This document shows, in pieces, positions 6,271 to 12,940 of a stretch of 64,000 nt of DNA; the first letter of the stretch is position 1, and each line of letters starts with the position of its first letter. The notes under the pieces are model-generated. The model saw nothing but the letters and a program-made list of their open reading frames with translations. It searched no databases and was not told the DNA's origin. The stretch comes from a virus. Both the position numbers and the translations under genes were made by a program. Location: the IMG/VR virus record IMGVR_UViG_3300021368_000007, positions 1 through 64,000 of that record; one strand, written 5' to 3'.

Positions 6271-6485
6271 TGATTTGCTGCGGAGTGGTCTGCGACAATG
6301 TGTGATAGACGACGCTCTAGGTCAACATCACTGATGTTATTTCTGAATGCGAGTGCTTGAGAATCGTGTCGTGATTGACCCCACATACAATCAATGAGGA
6401 ATTGAATTTCATCGATTGATAGTTCAACACTCACAGGTTCAGAATTCTTCGAGGAGATCTTGGGGGAGGACTTCATAGATTTCAT
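6267..6485 (-). CDS. Hypothetical protein (72 aa)
   Basis: Has a Ser/Lys-rich N-terminus (MKSMKSSPKISSKNSEPVSV) and a helical C-terminus (SIDEIQFLIDCMWGQSRH). Start and stop of this gene and the metallopeptidase overlap as ATGA (6267-6270). The first 46 bp overlap, in another frame, the end of the 47-residue gene at 6439-6582; an internal start at 6476 would reduce this slightly. Function unknown. Confidence 0.55.
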   Translation of the reverse strand: MKSMKSSPKISSKNSEPVSVELSIDEIQFLIDCMWGQSRHDSQALAFRNNISDVDLERRLSHIVADHSAANQ

Positions 6486-6582
6486 TTGAGGGCATGTAAT
6501 ACTCTGCCATATGTAGAGTCTTCATACGCTCATCATACTCCAAGATGTCTTCGTAGTCAACGTTCAGGACAGAGTTGTTCAT
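6439..6582 (-). CDS. Small acidic hypothetical protein (47 aa)
   Basis: Encodes MNNSVLNVDYEDILEYDERM and ends with an acidic YEVLPQDLLEEF tail. Its ATG overlaps the TGA of the Dam-type methylase gene (ATGA, 6579-6582), so it is translationally coupled to it and is probably expressed in proportion. No family recognised. Confidence 0.55.
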   Translation of the reverse strand: MNNSVLNVDYEDILEYDERMKTLHMAEYYMPSNEIYEVLPQDLLEEF

Positions 6583-7472
6583 CGTTTGATAATAAGGATT
6601 TCGTGTGATTCTTTGGTGTTGTCGGTTTGATTGGCAATACGATTCTCACCGATGCGAGTCTCACCTAGTTGGTAAGAGTAGTGCCACTCAGGATAGTGTA
6701 ACTCAAAGTCGCTGTACCACTCACGGATTGTTTCACAATTGTTGTAAGAGAGAATGAATGTGCCCTTGTGTGAGTGGAGCAGGTCTCTCAGTTTAGCATG
6801 ATCGAACCCAGTATGGTGGACATCGATGTTACAGTTTGGATACATGCCCTTGAGCATCTTGTTATCCTTATCTTTCTTGAGATAATAAGGGGGATCAAGA
6901 TACAGGCATGAATCACGATCATTGTATGCAGGGATAACGTCTTCAAACGAATCCTCATACACTTTGAGACCAGGATTACGATAGTTTCTGATCTTCTTGA
7001 TCATGTTGTCCCACTTCTTCTGATCTTGGTAGATCTTACTCATCCATCCCAGGTACATAGGACCATAGGACAGATTGTGGTTGAAGTAATAGTACGCCGC
7101 GGCCGTCAGATTGTCAAGAACGAGAGGATCGCGCTTGTAATAGTCTGTCTGCCAATCTTTGAGCATGTCCTGAGTATAATCCCATTGAACTAGTTGCTCT
7201 TTGATCTCAGCATACTTCTCCTTGGTTGGTTCTAACTCTTGGAGTTTATCTGCTAGTGCATCTGGTTGCTCTAGCAGCACGTTCCAGAAGTTTGTGAGAG
7301 CATGGAAAATGTCGAAACCAATAACATCGACACCTAATTCTCCTGCCCAGCGTGACTCTAGTGAACCACCACCAATGAATGGTGACACAATACGATCTGT
7401 CTTAGGCAGATGATGTGTGATGATCTTGTATGCTTTACTTTTACCGCCAGCATAGCGAATAGGTGTCTTCAT
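6579..7472 (-). CDS. dam: D12-class DNA adenine methyltransferase (Dam-like, 297 aa)
   Basis: Transfers a methyl group from S-adenosylmethionine to N6 of adenine in DNA. The D12 (Dam/DpnM) class signatures are present in the right order: IRYAGGKSKA (5-14), FIGGGSLESRW (32-42, the FxGxG SAM-binding motif I) and catalytic DPPYY (193-197, motif IV). Length fits T4 Dam-type enzymes (about 260-300 residues). The ATG at 7472 overlaps the upstream stop as TAATG. Target is probably GATC by analogy, but this cannot be read from the sequence. The upstream partner is a GIY-YIG-like protein. Confidence 0.88.
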   Translation of the reverse strand: MKTPIRYAGGKSKAYKIITHHLPKTDRIVSPFIGGGSLESRWAGELGVDVIGFDIFHALTNFWNVLLEQPDALADKLQELEPTKEKYAEIKEQLVQWDYTQDMLKDWQTDYYKRDPLVLDNLTAAAYYYFNHNLSYGPMYLGWMSKIYQDQKKWDNMIKKIRNYRNPGLKVYEDSFEDVIPAYNDRDSCLYLDPPYYLKKDKDNKMLKGMYPNCNIDVHHTGFDHAKLRDLLHSHKGTFILSYNNCETIREWYSDFELHYPEWHYSYQLGETRIGENRIANQTDNTKESHEILIIKR

Positions 7473-8002
7473 TAGTTCTTGATTAGTTCCAGTCTTCCTT
7501 CTTGAATGTATTGAGGCCATGCTTTGTTTGCCTCTTTGAAGTTCCACTCGGGGAACTTCTCCTCAATCATAACATAATCATTGAGGCATTTGCGCTCCAT
7601 CTCCTTGAATGCACTGATCTTTTGGGTTTCTTTATTGAACAGACCAGTAACCTGTGCCTCCACCTGTTCAGATTGGATCAGATACACTTCAACTTTCTTG
7701 CCGAGAGCAAGTTGCTCTTGAATAAGAACATTGATTCCGTAAGTACGATCAGATGGACGACCAGAGTTGCCGCTACAATATGAACTCCAGGTGCCACGAA
7801 TGCCTCCACCTGCTTGACTACCACCGATCTTGTATACAATGTCATCAACAGCGATGATATACACACGACCAGCAGGATCTTTGAGCATTGACTTAGGAAC
7901 ACTGCTATCCCACAGCATCTTGAGTGATACTTTAGTGCTAGGATCAGTGTTGAGTACAACCTCAGCAACCCTGGTAGCAGTGCCGATGTGAGATGCGTTC
8001 AT
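7472..8002 (-). CDS. GIY-YIG-like putative nuclease (176 aa)
   Basis: Residues about 50-85 read RVYIIAVDDIVYKIGGSQ, GGIRGTWSSY: a VYI...YKIG pair about ten residues apart and an Arg shortly after, like the GIY-YIG / T5orf172 nuclease core. A conserved Glu in a later helix would be needed to complete the site; several are present (SEQVEAQV). It is transcribed from the promoter at 8024-8052 and coupled to the adenine methylase, so it could be a restriction-like partner or a nuclease protected by methylation. The assignment is by motif only. Confidence 0.45.
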   Translation of the reverse strand: MNASHIGTATRVAEVVLNTDPSTKVSLKMLWDSSVPKSMLKDPAGRVYIIAVDDIVYKIGGSQAGGGIRGTWSSYCSGNSGRPSDRTYGINVLIQEQLALGKKVEVYLIQSEQVEAQVTGLFNKETQKISAFKEMERKCLNDYVMIEEKFPEWNFKEANKAWPQYIQEGRLELIKN

Positions 8003-8023
8003 GATGTGTGTCTCAATACAAGT

Positions 8024-8052
8024 AGTATGGCACAAAAAAGGGGTGCTGTCAA
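8024..8052 (-). promoter_or_regulatory. Sigma-70-type promoter with -35 in a hairpin loop
   Basis: TTGACA (8047-8052) and CATACT (8024-8029) with a 17-bp spacer on the minus strand. The -35 box is exactly the 6-nt loop of the perfect GGGGTGC/GCACCCC hairpin at 8040-8059. It precedes the GIY-YIG-like gene, whose ATG is at 8002. Confidence 0.75.
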
Positions 8053-8059
8053 GCACCCC
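8034..8059 (-). terminator. Rho-independent terminator overlapping a promoter
   Basis: A perfect 7-bp stem GGGGTGC/GCACCCC with a 6-nt loop, followed by T6 on the minus strand (8034-8039). It lies 10 bp after the stop of the gene at 8070-8228 and would end that transcript, while its loop is the -35 box of the next promoter. Confidence 0.8.
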
Positions 8060-8069
8060 AACCAGTTCA

Positions 8070-8228
8070 TCAAGTGTCCCCAAAGATCGGGATGATGTCA
8101 GTTTTCACATGTAATGTTCTGTTGATGTGCTGTTCCCACTGACTGGCGTCGTCTAAATTGTAGAAGATTGCTTCTTGGCGTGTCTTCTTGTTTTTCTTCT
8201 GCTTCATGTAGACAACAGCGTATTTCAT
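8070..8228 (-). CDS. Small hypothetical protein (52 aa)
   Basis: Starts MKYAVVYMKQKKNKKTRQEA, then IFYNLDDASQWEQHINRT. The beta-strand followed by a basic loop and a helix with SQWEQHI is a pattern I associate with small cyanophage early proteins of unknown role. The ATG at 8228 is preferred over longer frames. It overlaps the 100-residue gene at 8098-8400 by about 130 bp in another frame, and is followed by a strong terminator. Confidence 0.6.
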   Translation of the reverse strand: MKYAVVYMKQKKNKKTRQEAIFYNLDDASQWEQHINRTLHVKTDIIPIFGDT

Positions 8229-8400
8229 GTTGATACTCAGGATAGACAATGATGTTAGCATAGTGACGACCCCAGCGTGAGTTTGCTGAATCAGGCAGAG
8301 GAACGTCCTTAAAGCAAATACTAATGTAGTATTCACTTACAAATGAAATGTAACCACGAGTGCCGTGGTATTCTACTGGTTGGAGTAATTCAAACGTCAT
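8098..8400 (-). CDS. Hypothetical protein (100 aa) with long out-of-frame overlap
   Basis: The first ~58 residues (MTFELLQPVEYHGTRGYISF, SEYYISICFKDV, ANIIVYPEYQHEI) form a credible beta-rich domain. The rest (KQEDTPRSNLLQFRRRQSVG) lies entirely within the 52-residue gene at 8070-8228 in another frame and reads like shadow sequence. Either the two genes truly overlap by 131 bp or the C-terminal part arose by loss of an earlier stop. The ATG overlaps the upstream coiled-coil gene by 11 bp. Confidence 0.5.
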   Translation of the reverse strand: MTFELLQPVEYHGTRGYISFVSEYYISICFKDVPLPDSANSRWGRHYANIIVYPEYQHEIRCCLHEAEEKQEDTPRSNLLQFRRRQSVGTAHQQNITCEN

Positions 8401-8563
8401 ACTCTTTGTTTTCCATGTCATCGATCTCACGACGGAGTTCTTTGATGTAATCAGACAAGGATTCTACTTTCTTTTCGAGGTGAATGTTGCGATCTTGAAG
8501 ATCTTTAACAAGATCTTTTACCTCTTCGGTCAGGGCATCAGCTGCCTCTTGATTGTGTGCCAT
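8390..8563 (-). CDS. Coiled-coil small protein (57 aa)
   Basis: Encodes MAHNQEAADALTEEVKDLVK, then a heptad-like stretch (DLQDRNIHLEKKVESLSDYI) ending in an acidic tail. Leucine, isoleucine and valine at alternate 3/4 spacing indicate a coiled coil of about 35 residues, so the protein is probably a dimer. It ends inside the start of the 100-residue gene. Function unknown. Confidence 0.6.
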   Translation of the reverse strand: MAHNQEAADALTEEVKDLVKDLQDRNIHLEKKVESLSDYIKELRREIDDMENKEYDV

Positions 8564-8577
8564 AGTAAAACACTGTG

Positions 8578-8829
8578 TTAGAATGCTGCTTTATCTAGTT
8601 GATTAAGAGTTTCAACTGCTTCGTCGGCGTTAGTTTGTAATGCTTGTTGTGTGAGATCGATGACAGGAGCGCCACCATTCCCAAAACCATCACCTCTAGT
8701 CATGTCATGTTTGATCTTATAAAGATCACGCAAACGACGCTTGAGTCGTCTCAACTCTTCATCATTATACAGGTAATCCTGCTTGAGAGCTTCTTTTACG
8801 TATTTAATTTCTTTTTGAGGTGACCACAT
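8578..8829 (-). CDS. Hypothetical protein (83 aa)
   Basis: Starts MWSPQKEIKYVKEALKQDYL, followed by a very basic helix (ELRRLKRRLRDLYKIKHD), a Gly-rich hinge (RGDGFGNGGAP) and a C-terminal helix. The basic helix could contact nucleic acid. The start at 8829 is preferred because the upstream in-frame part is a shadow of the preceding gene. No family recognised. Confidence 0.55.
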   Translation of the reverse strand: MWSPQKEIKYVKEALKQDYLYNDEELRRLKRRLRDLYKIKHDMTRGDGFGNGGAPVIDLTQQALQTNADEAVETLNQLDKAAF

Positions 8830-8830
8830 T

Positions 8831-9151
8831 TTAGTAACGTTCAGGGAGATCATTGTACTTGGTTTCACATGCTTTCTTCTCAACCAAAAACTCTTGACGA
8901 CCAAGATCAGGGTTGATATCATTGATACATTGTTGCATGTCCATTTTATCAATGAGACGATGACCTTGCATCAATGACTTGAGATCTTGTGCTTTCTCCA
9001 TGTGACTTTTGTGGTAGTCAATCCACTCATCAATGACAGATAGCATCTCTTCGTAACAACGACGAGCATCTATTTCCTCATCATTGAGATAATCGGCAAT
9101 TGCATCGTCCATTCGGAGTCTGCGTTGTTCTGAATAAGATGGTAGTTCCAT
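8831..9151 (-). CDS. Hypothetical protein (106 aa)
   Basis: A helical, charged protein: MELPSYSEQRRLRMDDAIAD, then EEIDARRCYEEMLSVIDEWI, then a Lys/Asp-rich region. It is first after the promoter at 9196-9224. No membrane segment and no known domain recognised. It is separated from the next gene by a single base, so the two are likely co-translated. Confidence 0.6.
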   Translation of the reverse strand: MELPSYSEQRRLRMDDAIADYLNDEEIDARRCYEEMLSVIDEWIDYHKSHMEKAQDLKSLMQGHRLIDKMDMQQCINDINPDLGRQEFLVEKKACETKYNDLPERY

Positions 9152-9195
9152 AGGAGTGCGTGAGAGGGGTCTAGAAGGCGCTGCAACCGCCCTCT

Positions 9196-9224
9196 AGTAT
9201 ATATTAGGTGGTCTGGGTTGTCAA
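9196..9224 (-). promoter_or_regulatory. Sigma-70-type early promoter
   Basis: TTGACA (9219-9224) and TATACT (9196-9201) with a 17-bp spacer, minus strand. The TGA stop of the helicase gene (9221-9223) lies inside the -35 box, and GGTTG/CAACC (9216-9220 with 9226-9230) can pair with the -35 in the loop. It drives the genes from 9151 downwards. Confidence 0.8.
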
Positions 9225-10462
9225 GCAACCACAGAGGTGGCAGGGAGACCTTCTACGAAGATGGTGTCCACGATGCGCTGGAGACGCTTGATAGTCTGAG
9301 CACCATAGTTCTTGAACACAGGTACTGTAACATAACCAGTGGACTTGCGGTAGAGTCCAACAGCACCCGCAGGAATCTTACCAGCAGCAATGTCAGCAGC
9401 ATCATCGCGATGCATACGAATCACGCGACCGATAGTCTGTGCCATCTCGATGATGTCAAGATTGCGGAGCATGATAGTATGGGTTAGACCATGCACGTTG
9501 ATACCTTCAGACAGAATGCTGTAGTGGAAGATGATGAACTTCTTAGAAGGATCTTTACCATAAGCATCGAAGGTGTTGAAGAACTGCTCACGATTGACCT
9601 TCTGGTCATTCACATAAGCACCATACTTGCTGGTGATGTGGAGCACTTCATAACCACGCTGCTTCAGGTCATGCAGGATACTGGTCTTGAACAGCATAGC
9701 ACCCATGATCTTGCTAGCAGGAGACGCCACAAGGACCTTGGATGCCTTGTCAGCAGGCAGAGAGTCTACGATGTCCAGCAGCATGACACGATCGTTCACG
9801 GCAGCAGCAGCACCCTTCTCACGCACAAGGTCACGCTCGTAAGGTTGGATGGTGACGGGCAAGATGCTACCACCAGCGATCAATTCAGGTGCTGGCACAT
9901 TGCAGAGCACAGAACCATAGATCTCGCTATTGTTCATGCCACGATTGGTCTTGCGAGTGTGCTTAGGTGTGGCAGTGAAGAAATAAGATGCCTTGCTGCT
10001 CAGACTGGCAGCAGCGACACCAACAAAATGATGACGCTGCACAGCATTATGCGCTTCATCAAAATAACAGCAATCGAGGTCGATACCAGCATCGATGATA
10101 CGAGGCAGGGAATGATAAGTGGTGAAGATGATCACATGCTCACGAACATGATGACACATGCGGACGAACAGATTGATACGATCAGACTTAGTAGTGCTGA
10201 AGTGTGTTGTCTCGCCGCTGTGAACATGCAGGACGTTAGCATTAGTGATATGCTCAAGGTATTCCGCACTGAGTTGCGTGGCAAGCATGATGCGAGGCGC
10301 AACAACAACGATTGTTTGCGGAGACTCTGCGGATTCGAGTCGCCGCACGGCATCCTTGATAGCAACCAGCGTCTTGCCACCACCAGTGGGCACCAGGATC
10401 TGACCCTTGTCAGCAGTCAGCATAGCATCGAGAGCACGCTGCTGGTGGGGACGGAGTTGCAT
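9221..10462 (-). CDS. SF2 DEAH-type helicase (413 aa)
   Basis: ATP-driven DNA translocase/helicase of superfamily 2 (type III restriction Res-subunit/UvsW-like). Motifs occur in order: Walker A PTGGGKT (25-31), DEAH (135-138), TATP motif III (163-166) and QTIGRVIR motif VI (342-349). At 413 residues it is shorter than T4 UvsW, which has an extra N-terminal domain, so I call it helicase rather than uvsW. It would act in replication fork remodelling or recombination-dependent replication. It has its own promoter at 10491-10519, and its stop codon is part of the next promoter. Confidence 0.85.
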   Translation of the reverse strand: MQLRPHQQRALDAMLTADKGQILVPTGGGKTLVAIKDAVRRLESAESPQTIVVVAPRIMLATQLSAEYLEHITNANVLHVHSGETTHFSTTKSDRINLFVRMCHHVREHVIIFTTYHSLPRIIDAGIDLDCCYFDEAHNAVQRHHFVGVAAASLSSKASYFFTATPKHTRKTNRGMNNSEIYGSVLCNVPAPELIAGGSILPVTIQPYERDLVREKGAAAAVNDRVMLLDIVDSLPADKASKVLVASPASKIMGAMLFKTSILHDLKQRGYEVLHITSKYGAYVNDQKVNREQFFNTFDAYGKDPSKKFIIFHYSILSEGINVHGLTHTIMLRNLDIIEMAQTIGRVIRMHRDDAADIAAGKIPAGAVGLYRKSTGYVTVPVFKNYGAQTIKRLQRIVDTIFVEGLPATSVVA

Positions 10463-10490
10463 GATGTAGGTCTGTCGCGTTGATGCACAT

Positions 10491-10519
10491 AGTATAAGGC
10501 ATCAGACCGCGCTGGTCAA
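10491..10519 (-). promoter_or_regulatory. Sigma-70-type promoter of the helicase gene
   Basis: TTGACC (10514-10519) and TATACT (10491-10496) separated by 17 bp on the minus strand, followed by the helicase ATG at 10462 (a leader of about 25 nt). A weak 4-bp hairpin (GACC/GGTC) overlaps the -35. Confidence 0.75.
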
Positions 10520-10544
10520 GGGAGTGTGTCAGTTCTCAGACTGG

Positions 10545-11429
10545 TCAGGGGCGACTGACTTTGAAGTCTTTAACTTCTCGCTTGTACACTAGTACATCAC
10601 GAAGAGTTTTGTCTCCATTGAATTCAAACTCGAAGTCAATCTCTTGATCCTCATGATCAATGAGTGAGCGAATCCACGTAGCATCATCCTCACTAATCAT
10701 CTTCCATTTATCTTTGACTACATCAATGTAAATGTTTCTTCTTTCTGTTATAGTTTTTTCCTTCTTCTTCCAATTCATACCAGTAAGTTTCTTGGTATCG
10801 ATGGTGGTAAGACCAGGAAAACTATAGTAACGAACATCATATTTGTGAAGGACTCTTAATGATACACCAGTGTCACCTTTTGTGTGCTTAACAAATACCT
10901 CATTGTGTGACCAGAATTTCTTAAACTCATTAATAAATTGTCCAAATGGTGTATCATCCCACTTAGGATCATGTGGTCTTGGAGTAGTAACCAATCCAGT
11001 GGTCATTCCATCACTATCAATAATAACAGAGAAAATCTTTGCAGATGCTGGTCTATCTTGATCGTGCCAATCAACAAACTTCTCTTTAATGTCATCAATA
11101 ATATCAAGCGTACTAACAGCTTTTAGCATCTCTGCAGGTTCTTTCAATGCTGCCAGTTCAATGTCACTTGTTACTTCAATCGATTCGATACTATCATTAT
11201 AGCAGATGCCAACACTTCTCTCCAGAGATAGAGAGCATTCAACATAAGGACTAGCATAATCGTACTCTAAAATATCCTTCACCTTCTGCTTTGCTGCAGC
11301 AGTAAAGATGTCAGGATATTCATCCGATGTTGCACATGTACAATTTGCCCACATAGAAGAATGTGTATGCATCAGTGATCGTGTGCTCAGACGATATACT
11401 TTAGAGACATTGAATTCTTCTGTGAACAT
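10545..11429 (-). CDS. Hypothetical protein (294 aa)
   Basis: Not recognised. Starts MFTEEFNVSKVYRLSTRSLM; the middle has VFVKHTKGDTGVSLRVLHKY; the C-terminal part is basic then acidic (MNWKKKEKTITERRNIYIDV, EIDFEFEFNGDKTL). No signal peptide, membrane segment or familiar motif. It is coupled to the upstream gene by TAATG and lies downstream of three oxygenase genes, possibly in the same late transcript. Confidence 0.6.
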   Translation of the reverse strand: MFTEEFNVSKVYRLSTRSLMHTHSSMWANCTCATSDEYPDIFTAAAKQKVKDILEYDYASPYVECSLSLERSVGICYNDSIESIEVTSDIELAALKEPAEMLKAVSTLDIIDDIKEKFVDWHDQDRPASAKIFSVIIDSDGMTTGLVTTPRPHDPKWDDTPFGQFINEFKKFWSHNEVFVKHTKGDTGVSLRVLHKYDVRYYSFPGLTTIDTKKLTGMNWKKKEKTITERRNIYIDVVKDKWKMISEDDATWIRSLIDHEDQEIDFEFEFNGDKTLRDVLVYKREVKDFKVSRP

Positions 11430-11782
11430 TAGTTGTTATCCGAAAGTAGTTGTCCATTGGGACCATAGATTGCATAGAAGATATAATCTTCTGGTCTTGC
11501 ACATGCTGCTTGTGATTCTGGAAATACATCTTCACAGAAATCAAATGCTTCCTCTGTATTGTCACAAGCAATGAAAACATACTCAGACTGATTTAGGTCA
11601 GTCCAGATATCTAGAGAAATGCGAGTCTTGTACAACTCACGAGATGCATTGATAGCATCAACATCAGTGCTATTGTTCCAACCAGTGGAACGCAGGAAAA
11701 TAATAGTTTTCTCCTGTCTCTTTGCGGACTCACCAATAAAGTCCTGCAAGTAATTAATAGTGTAGTTTGCGTGTAGCTCCAT
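11429..11782 (-). CDS. Hypothetical protein (117 aa)
   Basis: Starts MELHANYTINYLQDFIGESA and contains KTIIFLRSTGWNNSTDVDAI, then EYVFIACDNTEEAFDFCEDV. Alternating strands and helices suggest an alpha/beta fold, but I do not recognise the family. A GGAAG ribosome-binding site precedes the ATG, which lies 29 bp inside the end of the 2OG oxygenase gene. Confidence 0.55.
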   Translation of the reverse strand: MELHANYTINYLQDFIGESAKRQEKTIIFLRSTGWNNSTDVDAINASRELYKTRISLDIWTDLNQSEYVFIACDNTEEAFDFCEDVFPESQAACARPEDYIFYAIYGPNGQLLSDNN

Positions 11783-12269
11783 TTAACTTCCAGGCAATTG
11801 TAACTCTTAGTGAATTATATATTCTAGAGACTTCTTCTGCATGATGTGTTCTCATAGCAGGAAAGAATACACCTCTATTTGGTTTTGGTTCAACATATGA
11901 CCAAGTGTCATCATCATTTAGAAAAGCAGTTTTGCCTCCCCATAGACTATTCCACTCATCATTAGCATAAAGCAAAAATGTTCTGCAATCATCATAATGT
12001 CCATCTACATGAGGCATTGCCTTATCACCAAACACATGTCCATTTGCATAGACACGTTCTAGTTGTAGATCAGGTTCATTGACTGCATCCCTAATGATAT
12101 TTAGTAAATAATCAGAAAAGAACTCATCATCAGACAATTCCATCATCCAAAATGGCAATACATTCTTTCCTTGATTAGATCCATGACCATATTGCCACTT
12201 TGGTTGAGAAACTCTGTGTAGTATTTCACCGAAGTCTATGCCAGTGAAAATGTCATCATAGATTTCCAT
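11754..12269 (-). CDS. 2OG-Fe(II) dioxygenase, prolyl 4-hydroxylase-like (171 aa)
   Basis: A 2-oxoglutarate/Fe(II)-dependent dioxygenase of the prolyl-4-hydroxylase superfamily, which hydroxylates protein or small-molecule substrates. The iron triad is visible: H87-x-D89 in MPHVDGHYDD and a distal His near 142 in FFPAMRTHHAEEV, followed by an Arg in the SLRVTIAWKL strand that would bind 2OG. The double-stranded beta-helix pattern GGKTAFL...PNRGVFFP is typical. It overlaps both neighbours slightly. Substrate unknown; adjacency to tail-fibre genes makes virion proteins a candidate. Confidence 0.8.
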   Translation of the reverse strand: MEIYDDIFTGIDFGEILHRVSQPKWQYGHGSNQGKNVLPFWMMELSDDEFFSDYLLNIIRDAVNEPDLQLERVYANGHVFGDKAMPHVDGHYDDCRTFLLYANDEWNSLWGGKTAFLNDDDTWSYVEPKPNRGVFFPAMRTHHAEEVSRIYNSLRVTIAWKLNGATRKLHY

Positions 12270-12939
12270 ACTCTCTTATAAAATTAGCTCTAATTTGTTC
12301 GAGTGGTAGAATTGCTGGTGATGCCTTATCTCTTCCACCAGGATATGTTAATGCTGCATTTCTAATTGCCTTAGACATATCAAGCAATTGATATCTCATG
12401 AATGAATCATCAATTATACTTGTGCCCCACAAAATAGCAACTCTTCTTCTACCAGATGTCACAGGAAGAACTTGATGTCTCAATCCTGTTGGATAAATTA
12501 GACATGTTCCTGCTGCTGGTTTATATCCATACTCTTGATCACCAAGAGTAATTGCTAGTTGTCCTCCCTCATACTCATCAGGTTCACTGAGAAAAATACT
12601 CATACTATGATGTGTCAGGAGACCACCAATAGACACATCATCAATATGTGTTTTATAAAATCCTCCCTCACGATACTCAGAAAAAATAGGAGGAGTCATC
12701 TCTTTCAAGAGATACACCTGATTAAAATCTTCTGATTTTCGCAGTCCTTGTTGAACTAATTCAATACTCTTACGATATTGCGATGAAGTGTTCTCCATCG
12801 CATAACTATCCTTAGTGCTGGTGTCTACATCATTTTTGCCAGCATATTGCACTTTTCCTGGTTTTAATGTAGCAGTATCAAAGTAATGATTTATTTTGTT
12901 TACCTGTTCTTTGGTAAGCACTTCACTTTCATAGATCAT
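12256..12939 (-). CDS. PKHD-type 2OG-Fe(II) hydroxylase (227 aa)
   Basis: Fits the PiuC/PKHD-type hydroxylase family (about 225 residues). Iron ligands are H98-x-D100 (YKTHIDD) and H155 (TGLRHQVLPV), with Arg 164-166 (GRRRVAIL) for 2-oxoglutarate. The segment YEGGQLAI...AGTCLIYPTG is the classic jelly-roll core. The C-terminal helices match the family. Bacterial members are linked to iron uptake, but phage homologues probably hydroxylate another protein. It ends 14 bp inside the next oxygenase gene. Confidence 0.85.
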   Translation of the reverse strand: MIYESEVLTKEQVNKINHYFDTATLKPGKVQYAGKNDVDTSTKDSYAMENTSSQYRKSIELVQQGLRKSEDFNQVYLLKEMTPPIFSEYREGGFYKTHIDDVSIGGLLTHHSMSIFLSEPDEYEGGQLAITLGDQEYGYKPAAGTCLIYPTGLRHQVLPVTSGRRRVAILWGTSIIDDSFMRYQLLDMSKAIRNAALTYPGGRDKASPAILPLEQIRANFIREYGNL

Positions 12940-12940
12940 A

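Noticed and set aside
9491-10483. Long plus-strand frame (330 codons) opposite the helicase
   Set aside because: Antisense shadow of the SF2 helicase gene, which has complete motifs; no plus-strand promoter or RBS.
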